Of a stretch of 64,000 nt of DNA, positions 18,792-28,889 are shown one piece after another. The stretch is from Bacillus sp. V5-8f (GTDB lineage: Bacteria > Bacillota > Bacilli > Bacillales > DSM-1321), in NCBI RefSeq assembly GCF_002863565.1, contig NZ_PGUW01000026.1, forward strand, positions 1-64,000, read 5' to 3'. A model generated the notes under the pieces. It was not told the DNA's origin. It searched no databases and saw only the letters and a program-made list of their open reading frames with translations. Position numbers and translations under genes: made by a program. Position 1 is the stretch's first letter, and the number at the start of each line of letters is the position of its first letter.

Positions 18792-19584
18792 TTAGGTGGT
18801 TTCAAGCTGTTCTATTAACTCTTCTAGCGGTCTCCCTTTACTCAGGGCCTCGCCAACATATTCTTTAGTATAAAACTTCAATGAATTCAGATTCACGATT
18901 TGCATATTTTTAATAACCTAAAAATCTGTCTATGCTTAATAATTAGATCATCGCTCTTTAATAGAAGATAATCCGCAATCTTTCCAGCCACTTCAACAAA
19001 TTAGTAACATTTCTCTTTAGATACTTCTCCAAATAAAACTTAACATCATTATGAAAAACTCTAAAAAGCTTATCTTCTCCTATCACCACTGAATATAAAT
19101 TTTGAAGTATTCTTTTCCACGCATTATAGTCCAAATCAGAATCCTATATATACTAGCTTTGGTATCAGGTCGTATTTTTTTGTCCAGTAGAGAGAGAACT
19201 CCAGCAAGTACATCATTTACATAGAAATATTTCTCAGGTAAATTCCCTAAAGTCGCTTTCCATATATAATCGTAGTAGGAGTTTACCCCACTAGGTAAGT
19301 TTTTACTAATTAAACAGTCTTCTAACTCCTCTACTGTATTGTACTGCAATTCTCGCCTTCAAAAATATCAAAAATTGTGGATAGTGTATTTCCTATAGCC
19401 TTTTCTTTTATAATTTTTATCGCTTGTTCTTCTTAATCTGAAGGTATTTTGACATCCTCACTTCGATAAAGCAGTCTAGTATCATCATCCTTTAATTCAG
19501 ATACATTTATCTCCAAATCTAATTTACTACTAAACCAATCTTGATAAGATTTATATTCACTAATTGGCTGTCCATTAAAAAACA
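18792..19584 (-). pseudogene. Unknown gene with several lesions
   Basis: Starting near ATG 19584 (MFFNGQPISEYKSYQDWFSS), the reading has an in-frame TAA after RSEDVKIPSD. A frameshift leads into NTVEELEDCLISKNLPSG (ORF 19083-19349). Another shift follows (GEDKLFRVFHNDVKFYLEKY) and finally LNSLKFYTKEYVGEALSKGR, ending at 18792. The joined product would be roughly 260 residues. Protein-like fragments continue upstream to about 19790. The family is not recognised. Confidence 0.5.
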
Positions 19585-19947
19585 TACTTCTTGAGGGACT
19601 GCTTCAGGTGGTATCAGTGTTTCTAAAAATGTGTTTCTTTCTCCTGTTCTAGCTGCCGCAATCTATTCCATCTATAGCTATATTGTTCTCTTGCCTAACT
19701 CATTTGCCAAAGCCACCAGTGTGAAAAGTCACCTATTAGCATCGCCTGATCTTCAAGATGAATCTTTCTTAAATAAAGGTAATTCCGGATGCCTCAAGCT
19801 TTTTTGTCTTTATAAAATTTTAAATCAATACTAGTAATTGGGTTAGAATATAAATTTTGTCCCGCTATAATATTAAAAACATTTACATTGAAATATACAC
19901 ATATCACTCACATACCGGCACACGATAACCCGTATGAACCATCATTC

Positions 19948-20286
19948 TTACTTGGCAATGTGTCCGGTAATGTGTGCGTTTTTTCTATGTATGTTTTGGG
20001 TCCTATCAAGACCATACTGTTTACTACCAAAAATACAAGAAAGGAAAATAGTAAATTGACACATGAATTTTTTTGACTGTCTCGTAAAATCTTTAAAATC
20101 CGATCCCACAACAATATACTTATTCCCAAAATTGTAGCTTCGCAATTTTCCTTTTCTGCACCAACGACGAACACTTTCTACGTGCATATGTACCATTTCT
20201 GCAATATCTTCCGCATGAAGAACAGCGTCATCTGGTACATTAAAAATACTGTGTAATGTTGGGGATGCCTGCTTTAAAATGTCCAT
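19948..20286 (-). CDS. Excisionase/MerR-like helix-turn-helix protein
   Basis: Residues about 25-65 form a helix-turn-helix of the HTH_17/excisionase type: AEDIAEMVHMHVESVRRWCR, then GKLRSYNFGNKYIVVGSDFK, with the RRWCRKGKL turn typical of MerR-like DNA binders. I choose ATG 20286 because GAAGGTGG lies about 8 nt upstream; a GTG four codons earlier is the alternative. The last 45 residues do not resemble the family and may be an unrelated readthrough tail. It may control excision or gene expression of element A. Confidence 0.65.
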   Translation of the reverse strand: MDILKQASPTLHSIFNVPDDAVLHAEDIAEMVHMHVESVRRWCRKGKLRSYNFGNKYIVVGSDFKDFTRQSKKFMCQFTIFLSCIFGSKQYGLDRTQNIHRKNAHITGHIAK

Positions 20287-20403
20287 CCTTATTACCACCT
20301 TCGCTGTTTTTTAACATTTTAGACACATTACATGACATTTATACGTTTACGGGTAATTAACCACAAACCCAAAATGACAATATAACATCATATATTTTTT
20401 TTA

Positions 20404-20777
20404 GTAGGAAAATACATCAGTATCTGCACAGTCAACTTCAAACCGATTAGAGACATTTTGTGGATTACAAATTATGAAACAATTTCAAGAGATGAAATAC
20501 TACGCCAAGGATTAAAAACATTATCAGCACTTGTTACTAACAATATGGAAATCTCTATTGCTACAGAGAGATTGGCAATATTGTATTATTTTTTAACGCA
20601 GGAGAATCACTCTTCTTTAAAGAACTTTTACACATGTTCGCAGATTTTCATAGATATTTCATGCTAATTAAAGACAAAGCATTGAAGGACAATGTTCCCT
20701 CAGACTTAAAAGAAGAAATAAAGCTGTATACTAATTCTAATTTAGAAGTTTTTTGGAAAAAGAGGCCGTCAACATGA
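20404..20777 (+). pseudogene. Unknown gene, frameshifted
   Basis: The first frame reads FKPIRDILWITNYETISRDE through NNMEISIATERLAILYYF. The next frame continues GESLFFKELLHMFADFHRYF and ends TNSNLEVFWKKRPST at 20777. There is no convincing start. About 120 residues, mostly helical. No family recognised. Confidence 0.45.
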
Positions 20778-20936
20778 GGCTCAAACAATGATGTGTTACA
20801 CTTGGACAGATTTAAATTATGCATAGTTGCGTTACCATATCATTCCGAATTAGACGGGTTCAAGTTTGTTGAAATGTTGGGGTAAGGTTATGGGGAAAAT
20901 AAAATGGTAAAGAGTTTCTTTATGCAAGGATAATTA

Positions 20937-20975
20937 GGGTATGTATCTTTTTAATTCCACTTTAAGAACATACCC
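20937..20975. terminator. Probable terminator
   Basis: GGGTATGT (20937-20944) pairs with ACATACCC (20968-20975), and a T-rich stretch follows on the plus strand. It lies between the plus-strand relic and the end of the TrlF-like gene (21032) and may serve both. Confidence 0.5.
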
Positions 20976-21031
20976 TTTATGTTTCTTATTTGTTTAGTTT
21001 TATTTTATCTCTATATAAATTTATTCTGTTA

Positions 21032-23650
21032 TTATAAATTATATTTTGCTTTTCTCATTTGAAAGGCAACATTACCACCCTCCAAAGTATTAACTACAGC
21101 AGTTTTAACATTTGGATTATCAACGGATCCAATACAATTTTCCTCTATTGAACCTTGTCCGTCCACTTCTTGCATTACTACAATTAATTCGGAATCGCCG
21201 AATACAGGGATATTTGCATTATGCGTGGCAAAAATAAATTGTCTATTTAGCTTATAATCTCTTAAACCATCAACAAAATTGTTTGCTATATAAGAGTTAT
21301 CTAAGTTATCTTCTGGCTGGTCGATTATCAACGGATCATGATTATCTAGCATTAAAATATTTAATATTGCTGTACACTGTTGTCCTTTAGATAGTTTATT
21401 AAGGGATTTAAAGGATTCTCCATCAGAACCTTCCCCTGAAGTGTTTAATTTTACATCTATCATATCTAGCATTGGAATTAATTCCAGTTCTAGTTTCTTT
21501 TCCAAAGGTAACTGCGCTAATATCTCTGCCCTCGTTTTTGTTATATTATATTCTTCCATAAGTTTTGTGCTTCCCTCATTTATATGTCTAATAAATAAGG
21601 GAAGTGAGAATTCATCTTGTTCTCTTATCCAGTTCAAACTTTTAGGACCTAATCCCTCAATGTTAGACAAGTATTCAATTAACTCTTCTCTATTTTTCCC
21701 TGCAGTAACTTCAACTTGCACTTTTCCTTTTAATTTACCTTTATTTATCTTTTTAATTGCCTTTCTCAATGCATCATATGACTCATCTTGATTTTTACTC
21801 AATTTCTCTAACAGAGTTCTTCTCTCTTGAACGATCCCTTTTAACTCGTCTTCTAATTTTGTTGATTCATTTATACTTGGTTTTATTCGTGCAATTTCCG
21901 ATACCGTTTCTCTATATTCTAACGCAATTTCTGGTCCCGTTTTTCCGTTTAGACTATCTATAGACTTGATAGATTCTTTAATAGCGCCTTCTGAATCTCT
22001 TTTTATATCTTGCCAATCACAGTTAACTTCGTCTATTTTCCGAGCAGTTTCTTTAACAAGTTTTTCGTACATGTCTTTCAACTTGATAAGTTCCATGTTA
22101 AATTCTTTTATTATTTCTGTTATTTTTCGAAACTTATTGGCATTGGGAGTTTCTTTGATAAACTCGTTAGTAAATGGTGTATCCACTTCAACAAATTGTA
22201 CAGAATGTTTCTTAATTACTTCTAAGGACTTTTTTATATACTCTTCCTCGGTTGATAAATGCTCGATAGTCCTAAGTTTATCAGCAATACCATTCTCTTT
22301 AAAAAATTTCACCTTTTCCTCAAGTTTTGGCAAAGAAGAAACCTTTTCAGAAATTTCAATCCTTTTCTGCGTTGCACCTATCAGAAATTTGGCATTTTGT
22401 TTTAAATCTTTTATAATATCTTCTCTTTCAGAAATTTTTATTGTTTGATTAGGAAGAAATCTACTTAAAATATTTAATTTGGCTTCCTCATTAGATACTA
22501 ATTCAATGATCTCATTTTGTCCGAAGATTTCAACATGTGGTAGTATATCTGTAACAGTTAAATTTGAAACAGACCCATCACCATTTTCAATAACTACAGG
22601 ATCCTCATATCTTTTAATTATTTTATATTTTTGTCCATAACGTTGGTTAGAGGTTATGTGTAGTTCTATTCTCCCGCTGTCTAAGCCTAAATTTGCTTTT
22701 ATTAATTCTTTAAAGTATTTTTTTGAGTCTTGGCTTTTTGGTTCACAATCAAGAGCATACCGTATTAGTTCTAACAAAGTAGATTTACCTGTTCCTCTTC
22801 CACCAATAGTAGTGTTTAGGTTTCTAGATAAATCTACAGATAGTCCATCAAGATAACCCCCGAACACTTCTATTTTGTCTATACTACTATGATAACGGTC
22901 ATTTTGTTCATATGAGAGTTTTACTCTAGCACTAGGGTCTTGAAAAGCCTCTTTAAAACAAGAGAAATTCAACTCTGACATTTTTACTAAACAATACGCG
23001 TTTTTCTCTAGTAAATCTTCAGGCTTACAAATATCTTTTGCATTAATGAATGCAAAAGGAGTCGTCTTTTTGTACATCGGTTCTTTATTTTTAATTATAT
23101 TTATGTATTTAGGATCTATTTCGTCCAAATCAAAAGGTATTTGCGCTGCTTTTAGTCTGGAATCAGTCCAAATATGCTGCATCTGACCCATTTTTATTAT
23201 TCCATTATCGCTTGTAATATGGGCAGCATACCAGAATCCATTAAACTCATCCTCAACAATTTTCGCCACTTTTAAGCATGAAATATGGCTTGGCATAACC
23301 CCATTTGTCACATCAGTTAAACCTAACCTACCCAAATACCTATTTAGTTGCTCGGGCGTAGTATTCTGAGAATAAAGACAAACTATATGAATTTTTTCTG
23401 CAGTTGCAATTTCAAATCCCGGAAATACTATAATATCGTTCTGGATTAATAAACTTCTGAGTTTTTCAGAGGTATCAATATTTCCATGGTCGGCAAGACC
23501 TACTACTTTAATGTCTTCTGATAGACAGTTTGCAAGTACTAATTGATTATACTCGTCTTCACATATTGTATGTTCCCCGCCCCTATATGTTACATAACTG
23601 TATGGATTAACTTGCAATGCACATTTGTAAAATTCTGCACACTTTTTCAA
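21032..23650 (-). CDS. TrlF-like PHP domain / SMC-type ATPase
   Basis: About 872 residues. The N-terminus is a PHP phosphoesterase-like domain with VVGLADHGNID, FPGFEIATAEKIHIVCLY and AAHITSDNG, spaced like PHP metal motifs. An SMC/RecF ATPase follows: Walker A TTIGGRGTGKSTLLELI (about 280-295), a long coiled coil (about 400-700), signature LSKGQQ, Walker B PLIIDQPEDNLD and FIFATHNANIP near the C-terminus. This combination defines the TrlF family, which recurs in mobile elements and defence neighbourhoods. I prefer TTG 23650 because GGTGGGGG sits 8 nt upstream; GTG 23665 is the alternative. It probably acts on nucleic acid ends during phage or plasmid challenge, an inference from architecture. 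It is intact in a decayed region. Confidence 0.75.
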   Translation of the reverse strand: MKKCAEFYKCALQVNPYSYVTYRGGEHTICEDEYNQLVLANCLSEDIKVVGLADHGNIDTSEKLRSLLIQNDIIVFPGFEIATAEKIHIVCLYSQNTTPEQLNRYLGRLGLTDVTNGVMPSHISCLKVAKIVEDEFNGFWYAAHITSDNGIIKMGQMQHIWTDSRLKAAQIPFDLDEIDPKYINIIKNKEPMYKKTTPFAFINAKDICKPEDLLEKNAYCLVKMSELNFSCFKEAFQDPSARVKLSYEQNDRYHSSIDKIEVFGGYLDGLSVDLSRNLNTTIGGRGTGKSTLLELIRYALDCEPKSQDSKKYFKELIKANLGLDSGRIELHITSNQRYGQKYKIIKRYEDPVVIENGDGSVSNLTVTDILPHVEIFGQNEIIELVSNEEAKLNILSRFLPNQTIKISEREDIIKDLKQNAKFLIGATQKRIEISEKVSSLPKLEEKVKFFKENGIADKLRTIEHLSTEEEYIKKSLEVIKKHSVQFVEVDTPFTNEFIKETPNANKFRKITEIIKEFNMELIKLKDMYEKLVKETARKIDEVNCDWQDIKRDSEGAIKESIKSIDSLNGKTGPEIALEYRETVSEIARIKPSINESTKLEDELKGIVQERRTLLEKLSKNQDESYDALRKAIKKINKGKLKGKVQVEVTAGKNREELIEYLSNIEGLGPKSLNWIREQDEFSLPLFIRHINEGSTKLMEEYNITKTRAEILAQLPLEKKLELELIPMLDMIDVKLNTSGEGSDGESFKSLNKLSKGQQCTAILNILMLDNHDPLIIDQPEDNLDNSYIANNFVDGLRDYKLNRQFIFATHNANIPVFGDSELIVVMQEVDGQGSIEENCIGSVDNPNVKTAVVNTLEGGNVAFQMRKAKYNL

Positions 23651-23708
23651 TATTAGAACCCCCACCTTCCATTTTCTACATTTACAATTCCATTATATAA
23701 CAAAAAAA

Positions 23709-23727
23709 GACAAGTAAATTACCTGTC
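23709..23727 (-). terminator. Terminator of the 248-residue gene
   Basis: GACAGGTAA pairs with TTACTTGTC and is followed on the minus strand by seven U residues (23702-23708). It separates the 248-residue gene from the TrlF-like gene, so they are probably transcribed separately or partly attenuated. Confidence 0.75.
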
Positions 23728-23797
23728 CTTTGATTTGTATAAAAATTGTGGATTGTTAGTTACACATTGCATGTAATTTCCAAATTTGACTTCCATC

Positions 23798-24544
23798 TCA
23801 TTCTGACATGTAGTCACGTATTCTTGTCCTCTCATTAACAACAGCTATCAAAGTATCTACACTAAAATCTTTTTTTGCCATTCGATCAATCACATCTGCT
23901 ATAACTTGTTCTTCATAAATTTCCATTAGCGACTCAATAATCGTATCAATATGTATACTGTTATATGTTTCAATATGATCGCTTATTAATTGTGCCTCGT
24001 TATCAGTAAAGAGTAGTAAGTCATTTAGAGTTTCATTGGAATATCCTTGAGAAATTAGGATTTGAGATACTTTTCTATTCGTTTTAGTTTCAGCTATATA
24101 GTGTAACCAGTATAGCTGATTTTCTTTTAAGGTTGTAAGTAAGCGGAACTCTGACATAGTCCCATTATATAAACAATCGTGAATATTCTCTTTTATTGAT
24201 TGTCTGTCAATTAATCCTTGTGTGGATGCAACCATATTTGCTTCCTTCAAATCTGTTCTTTGTTGTATGCTTTTTTCTTTAACATCTTTCCCTTGGTCTA
24301 CAATTTTTTCTTTGTTTTCATTTCTGATTTTGTTTGCATTGGGATGTGTACATACATTCTTACCTGCTTGTTTAGGTAAATCCTCTTCAAATTTTTCCTG
24401 TATTCTCTCTACATCACTTAACGCTACATTTACCTTATCTGCTATTACTTGGATGGATTCTCCTTTTATTAATGATTTAATTACATCAATTGTTTTATTA
24501 ACCATCATTGATACATTTTGGTCCAACTCTTTTTCACCCTTCAT
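23798..24544 (-). CDS. Hypothetical helical protein with HTH-like N-terminus
   Basis: 248 residues, all helical. Residues about 15-55 (MMVNKTIDVIKSLIKGESIQ, then VIADKVNVALSDVERIQEKF) look like a homeodomain-type helix-turn-helix. A charged linker follows, then a helical C-terminal domain (about 110-245). The family is not recognised. It lies just upstream of the TrlF-like gene in the same orientation but with a terminator between them, so a functional link is only suggested by proximity. The ribosome binding site at ATG 24544 is weak. Confidence 0.6.
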   Translation of the reverse strand: MKGEKELDQNVSMMVNKTIDVIKSLIKGESIQVIADKVNVALSDVERIQEKFEEDLPKQAGKNVCTHPNANKIRNENKEKIVDQGKDVKEKSIQQRTDLKEANMVASTQGLIDRQSIKENIHDCLYNGTMSEFRLLTTLKENQLYWLHYIAETKTNRKVSQILISQGYSNETLNDLLLFTDNEAQLISDHIETYNSIHIDTIIESLMEIYEEQVIADVIDRMAKKDFSVDTLIAVVNERTRIRDYMSE

Positions 24545-24647
24545 TTTTCAAACTACCAAACATTTTCCGATAACTTTAAATGTTTAAGCGGTACATCTTT
24601 ACAGGGAATTTTTCAAAAATACATATTCTATTGATACACACTTATTG

Positions 24648-25702
24648 CTAGCTGTTTCCACTCTGAATTCCTTTTAAAACACATTGTCCTACTACATAAG
24701 AACTTGAATGTTGTATTCCAAGATTAATTGAAAGTTGCTTGTCTAAATAAATTTCAACCCTCTTAATGGGGTGATAGACATAGAAATCATCATATATCTG
24801 TAATTTTTTATTTGCCGGGCTACCGTCAGTTTTATACCCTCCGACCCAATGATGCGTGTTGAATATTTTATTTTTTCTTAGGGAAACTATTTGACCACAT
24901 TTTAAACATAAAAGCATCATCTGATAAGCAATTTGAGAACTTGCTGTCGAATATTCTATTTGCTTATTTCTTTTATATCAGTCCCCTTCCAAATAAAATT
25001 GCAAGAACGGTATCAACTTTTTTGGCAAATTCATAATAAAGTCAGGAATCCGTTTATTGATTGCACCATTACCAAACAAATGCGCAAACAAGAATGCCAA
25101 ATCAATCGAGTATGCTCTTAATCCAATCCCTTGAGTGCCATCCGATTTTGGATAAATTGCTGATTTCACTCCAAATTGTTCACTTAAATATTTAGCGAAA
25201 TTTTTTAAAATATACTCTTCTTTTGTATGAGCGGATAATGAAATAAACCTTCCTTTATTTGATTTTAAAGAAGAAAATCCCTCTGCTAGATAAAAGCCGA
25301 GTAATGAAAGAAAGTCCCTGTTAGGTAATATTTTTCCAGGCACGTTCTTATATCTTGTATGTATATACATTCAGTATCCTCTATCAACTGAGGTACTGGC
25401 ATCAAAATAAAATCCCTTGGCAATAATGATTTAATCTCAACCCACTTTGGAATCATTTCTTTTTCACGGCATGCCCATACTTTTTGATCACCGCTACAAA
25501 TCAATGGCTGATTATATCTATGATAATCCAGTTTAACAGTTAAGCCACGGTGTTCTTTTTCCTTAACTTTTTCTACTTGTTGAAAAAATCCGTTTCCGCA
25601 ATATACATCGTCTCCAAGGAGAACCTGATCAATTGATATCATGCCTTTTCCTTTTACATATATCAGCTGTCCTTCATGAATCATCGTTACACCTCTGAAC
25701 AT
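24648..25702 (-). pseudogene. Hint-LAGLIDADG homing endonuclease (intein-like), inactivated
   Basis: Three ORF pieces form one gene. The N-terminal piece (from 25702) is a Hint fold: QLIYVKGKGMISIDQVLLGD, EHRGLTVKLDYHRYNQPL, then CSGDQKVWACR. A frameshift near 25340 leads to a LAGLIDADG nuclease whose first motif is LLGFYLAEGF and second is IPFLQFYLEGD. An in-frame TGA follows the second motif where Gly is expected. The same frame then continues with YKRNKQIEYSTASSQIAYQM, LLCLKCGQIVSLRKNK and a C-terminal block YDDFYVYHPIKRV and HSSSYVVGQCVLKG. The continuity across the TGA shows it is a nonsense mutation. No extein halves flank it, and it lacks a Cys/Ser at position 1, so it was a free-standing or captured intein-like endonuclease. 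Confidence 0.75.
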
Positions 25703-25844
25703 TATGGTTTGATCACATGCCTACCCATAAGTTCACAACTGTCTCGCTCAAATTCACAGACTTATTTTTTTTATTTTAAAAAAGCCCTCTAAATCAACGT
25801 TTTTATGCCCAAAATACGTAATTTACATTACCAACAAAGCTGGC

Positions 25845-26147
25845 AGAGTAAGGGTCAGTTTGGTACAAACCCTAAATAATTTATGTATCTTCAGGGCATC
25901 AATAAAAAATGCAAACCCATTTATTGGATTTGCAGACTTGTCGGTAACTATCGGAAGACAAAATTAGAAGATTTTCTTTCTACCTTTTATAAAACTGATT
26001 TGGTCACATTTTGGTCACATACTTAAAAGAATCAAAAATAACAAGACAAAACTAAAATACCATTCATTTGTACGAAACCCTTTATTATTAAGGAATTGCA
26101 ATAACTTGACGTACTTAAACGATATTAGAAATAACGGTTCCCCTCTA
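25845..26147 (+). repeat. Right-end sequence of element A, similar to 55877-56174
   Basis: This stretch shares scattered blocks with the DNA before the second att copy: CTGGCAGAGT, AATAAAAAATGCAAACC, TTGTCGGTAACTAT, the TCACATTTTGGT block at 26001-26023 and AACTTGACGTACTTAAA. Order and spacing are conserved, so two elements with related right ends (integrase arm-site regions) are the simplest reading. Confidence 0.65.
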
Positions 26148-26212
26148 ACTTCAAAACCGCGTGAGAGGCGCGTGTCGTCTCTGGTGGGTTCGATTCCCAC
26201 ACGGTCCCGCCA
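26148..26212 (+). other. att site: 3' half of tRNA-Sec (selC), copy 1
   Basis: 65 bp, identical to 56175-56239. It reads as the 3' half of a selenocysteine tRNA: anticodon loop CTTCAAA (UCA anticodon); 3' anticodon strand ACCGCG; a long variable arm AGAGGCG-CGTGT-CGTCTCT; T arm GTGGG-TTCGATT-CCCAC; then an 8-nt acceptor strand ACGGTCCC, G73 and CCA. An 8-bp acceptor and long variable arm are specific to tRNA-Sec. The 5' half is absent, so this is an attachment-site duplicate left by integration into selC, not a working gene. Confidence 0.7.
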
Positions 26213-26358
26213 TATTAAGGTTTTCGATGTTTTTGTACATAACATGTTTGTACGGTCTTCACGGTAAAAATCGACAAAACCGATTAAATCCGATTTAAAA
26301 AACCCGAGTAGGACATTTACTCTTAGTCGCCTTTAAAATTCGTAGGGGGCTTTTTTAA

Positions 26359-26703
26359 TGGAAAAAAAATTTCCGTAAGTACAAGCGTGGACAAAACAGT
26401 AAAAGAACAAAAACGGTTATTCAGGAATTTTCGTTTTTTGAAATGTTTGAACGGTTCATGACGGTTAAAAAGACAGAGGCACTCGCACCCAGAACTATTA
26501 CTGATTACTACAATAACTTTGAGTATTTTAAAATGTATGTTGTTGAAGATTTATCCGCTAATGAGATTACTATGGACGTTTTCCGTGGGTTCATAGGTTA
26601 TATGTTACACGAAAAGCAATGCCCGTTTACTTGTTGGCTGAAAAAAATAATCCAGGGTGTAGGCTATGTTTGCGTTTGGCTACCCTTACTAGTTTTTTTG
26701 TAA
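26359..26703 (+). pseudogene. Tyrosine recombinase, N-terminal fragment
   Basis: ATG 26359 (MEK...) runs into TAA in its own frame. One base off in the A8 run the reading is FRKYKRGQNSKRTKTVIQEF, then FERFMTVKKTEALAPRTITD and EDLSANEITMDVFRGFIGYM. This is the SAM-like DNA-binding N-terminal domain of a phage-type integrase. It breaks off after MLHEKQ in unrelated sequence, so the catalytic domain is lost. It lies 147 bp from the selC att copy, as expected for the integrase of element B. A catalytic-end fragment of a similar protein lies at 43508-43645. Confidence 0.7.
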
Positions 26704-26803
26704 CTTATTTGTGTAAACCCCTTCTCCGATATGGTGCGGGTGTTTTTTTTGTTATTGAGCGATTATAACATCCATAGAAAAAATAGTTACTTCTATGTTA
26801 AAT

Positions 26804-27316
26804 TTACTGGTAGCTATAATCGATAAACTTAAAATCTTTTTTTAATCTTCTTGGGTGTCTTGGTAATTGCCAGCCACGTGAATCTGTAAAACATTTGATT
26901 TTCCCTTTATAACTAGTTAGCAGATTTAGTACGGCCTCGTTCCTTCGCATATATTTGTCATCTTTACCCCAACCAACAATTTTTAGTTCAGCATCTTTGA
27001 CAGCTTTATTTATAAAATAATTATTTTCCTTTCCTACTGGTTCAGGAACCTTCTTAAGTTCTGAACTATCTGTAACCCTATAGGAAAATAAATTGACTAT
27101 TTCCATTTGCCCAAAATCATTATCAACCGAAAAATTTAGACAGAAAGAAAATGTTGCATCGTTTTTTAACTGATCCGCTTTACTAGGGTTTTATAGAATA
27201 AAGGTAACTTTTGGCTTGTTTTCATCCCATATTCGTTTTAATGAATAACGGTATTGATGCGTTTCATCAAATATCGCTTCAGCTTTAATTGTAGCTACTT
27301 CTTTTTTAACTTGCAT
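26804..27316 (-). pseudogene. DUF1643 protein with in-frame stop
   Basis: ATG 27316 opens a 170-codon frame broken by one TAA, between KPKVTFIL and NPSKADQLKNDATF. The family usually has xNPSxA here, so TAA replaces a single codon. The rest is intact: FGQMEIVNLFSYRVTDSSEL, KDAELKIVGWGK and KCFTDSRGWQLPRHPRRL, the usual DUF1643 landmarks. An intact paralogue is at 38531-39166. The function of DUF1643 is unknown; it is common on mobile elements. Confidence 0.7.
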
Positions 27317-27399
27317 ACATCCATCCCCCTTAACACAAATAGTTTTTCTATTTTGCTTTCTTATTTAATCTATAAACTTTTCCTTTATCATTTATTTAT

Positions 27400-28200
27400 A
27401 TAATTGTTAAATTTGAGAATAGTTCTCTGGCCACTTTTTTTCCGTCTGTGTTGTAGCAGAAGATCAATTTGTTCTAAATTTTTTAGAAGTACATTATTAC
27501 TAACCATTTGTTCAGGTAATGTTTCAATCTATTCCGGGCAATACAATTTTCTCCCTTTCTCGGGAATGCTACACCATTCCATATCATTTCCATCGTCATC
27601 TTGCCACATTATATGGTGCTTATTATATGAAGACCAACCAGCCGGACCTAAAGTCTTGGTATATGGGGCAGTTCCTACATCTACTAAAATGAGTTTTTTA
27701 TCAAGTGTTCTCTAAGTTTTTCTGTTCGTCTTTCATAAACTCCTGATTAAATAAATCTTCTTATTGGGAGAACAACATTGGACAGGCATAGTATATTTCC
27801 AAAAATTTCAAATTCTTCTCTATTTCACTCAATAAATGATGCTGTAACACCGCAGCAGTCTTACTCGGTACAGTTTTTAGTTGCGATCTAAAGTAACTCC
27901 CAGTGTAATAATGAGGTATATAGAATCTTCTTTTTTTTGCTACATAAGTCTTTTTTTCCACAACTTTAAACTGCAATCGATAAGCCAAGAATCTCGTTGA
28001 TTTCGATTTACCTTCAATAAGTTTATAAAAAAATGGCAGGGCGAGGTCTTCTGATGTCCGGCTGTGACGAAGTGGTTAACGCATTCTTTGAACTTTTCGA
28101 AAAATTCTTCTGAAAAATTATCGTCCTGGTATTCTAATGATAATCAGTTGCTAACTCAAAAGTGTGATTTTCGTTCTGCTCTATAGGAGAAATCCATATA
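27400..28200 (-). pseudogene. Decayed gene or genes of unknown function
   Basis: Protein-like segments in successive frames: EFFEKFKECVNHFVTAGHQ, then RTSEDLALPFFYKLIEGKSK and RRFYIPHYYTGSYFRSQLKT (piece 27761-27988), then LILVDVGTAPYTKTLGPAGW and DDDGNDMEWCSIPEKGRKLY. Stops and shifts separate them. No family recognised. Probably one or two former accessory genes of element B. Confidence 0.4.
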
Positions 28201-28397
28201 AATAATGGTGTATCTGACTTTTAATGCTGACAAGGGGCTGAATTTTTTTCAGTGCCTCTTTGTTCAGATTAATTGATTATGGCAGTGAGCCTGTACCTGT
28301 TGTTCCTTTCCTATGCTTCATCCATATTTGGTACGACTTTACGTTAGCTTTGAATCCTTATTCGGTTCCCTGCTTCTTCGTGCTTAAATTTTCATAT

Positions 28398-28856
28398 TTA
28401 CTGATTTGCTTCCAGAATATGATAAGCAATAGAAGCATGGGTAATTTTGGTTAATTCATTTCCTGTTTTTTGTCTATTTAAAGATCCCTCTACAATCAAC
28501 CAGATTTGCACCTGCAACTTTTCAAACCTGACTCCCTCTGGATTTCTCCTTAATAAAAGAGCAGTTCTCCTAAGAAGACTTTCATTTGCAATGGTTGTCA
28601 TGATTTCAATAAAAATAGACAGCAAGAATCGATTTATGTATATTTTGGGCCTATTACCCTCTAATGCGGGATGATTTACTACATGGTTTATGAGTTTTAC
28701 ATCAGCAATTCTGCCAGCCATTCCTTCATGCAGCGGACCTTCTTTTCTAATTTTAAAAAGTTCACTGATTTTAGTAGCAGTGGACCTTTTCCTCATGATA
28801 TTGATAAAATTATTTTGTTTCGCCGCTGCAGCACATTTTGCTGCAACCGCATCCAT
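28398..28856 (-). CDS. Hypothetical protein, possibly truncated
   Basis: An open frame of 152 codons (MDAVAAKCAAAAKQNNFINI, KIRKEGPLHEGMAGRIADVK, ending HASIAYHILEANQ). It is the most protein-like frame in this stretch. A shifted frame continues beyond it (ISKYENLSTKKQGTE, KSYQIWMKHRKG), and upstream frames are also protein-like, so this is likely the middle of a decayed gene. Helical and basic. No family recognised. Confidence 0.35.
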   Translation of the reverse strand: MDAVAAKCAAAAKQNNFINIMRKRSTATKISELFKIRKEGPLHEGMAGRIADVKLINHVVNHPALEGNRPKIYINRFLLSIFIEIMTTIANESLLRRTALLLRRNPEGVRFEKLQVQIWLIVEGSLNRQKTGNELTKITHASIAYHILEANQ

Positions 28857-28889
28857 ATTAGAGCCGACGAGAAATTCTGTATAAAAAAG

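Noticed and set aside
21441-22856. Multiple Ser/Phe-rich plus ORFs opposite the TrlF-like gene
   Set aside because: Antisense shadows of a coiled-coil coding region; Ser/Phe/Leu-rich composition mirrors Lys/Glu codons on the true strand.
26015-26245. 76-residue minus ORF containing GIEPTRDDTRLS
   Set aside because: It is an antisense translation of the tRNA-Sec-like att copy, a well-known spurious protein pattern. The same false ORF appears at 56078-56335.
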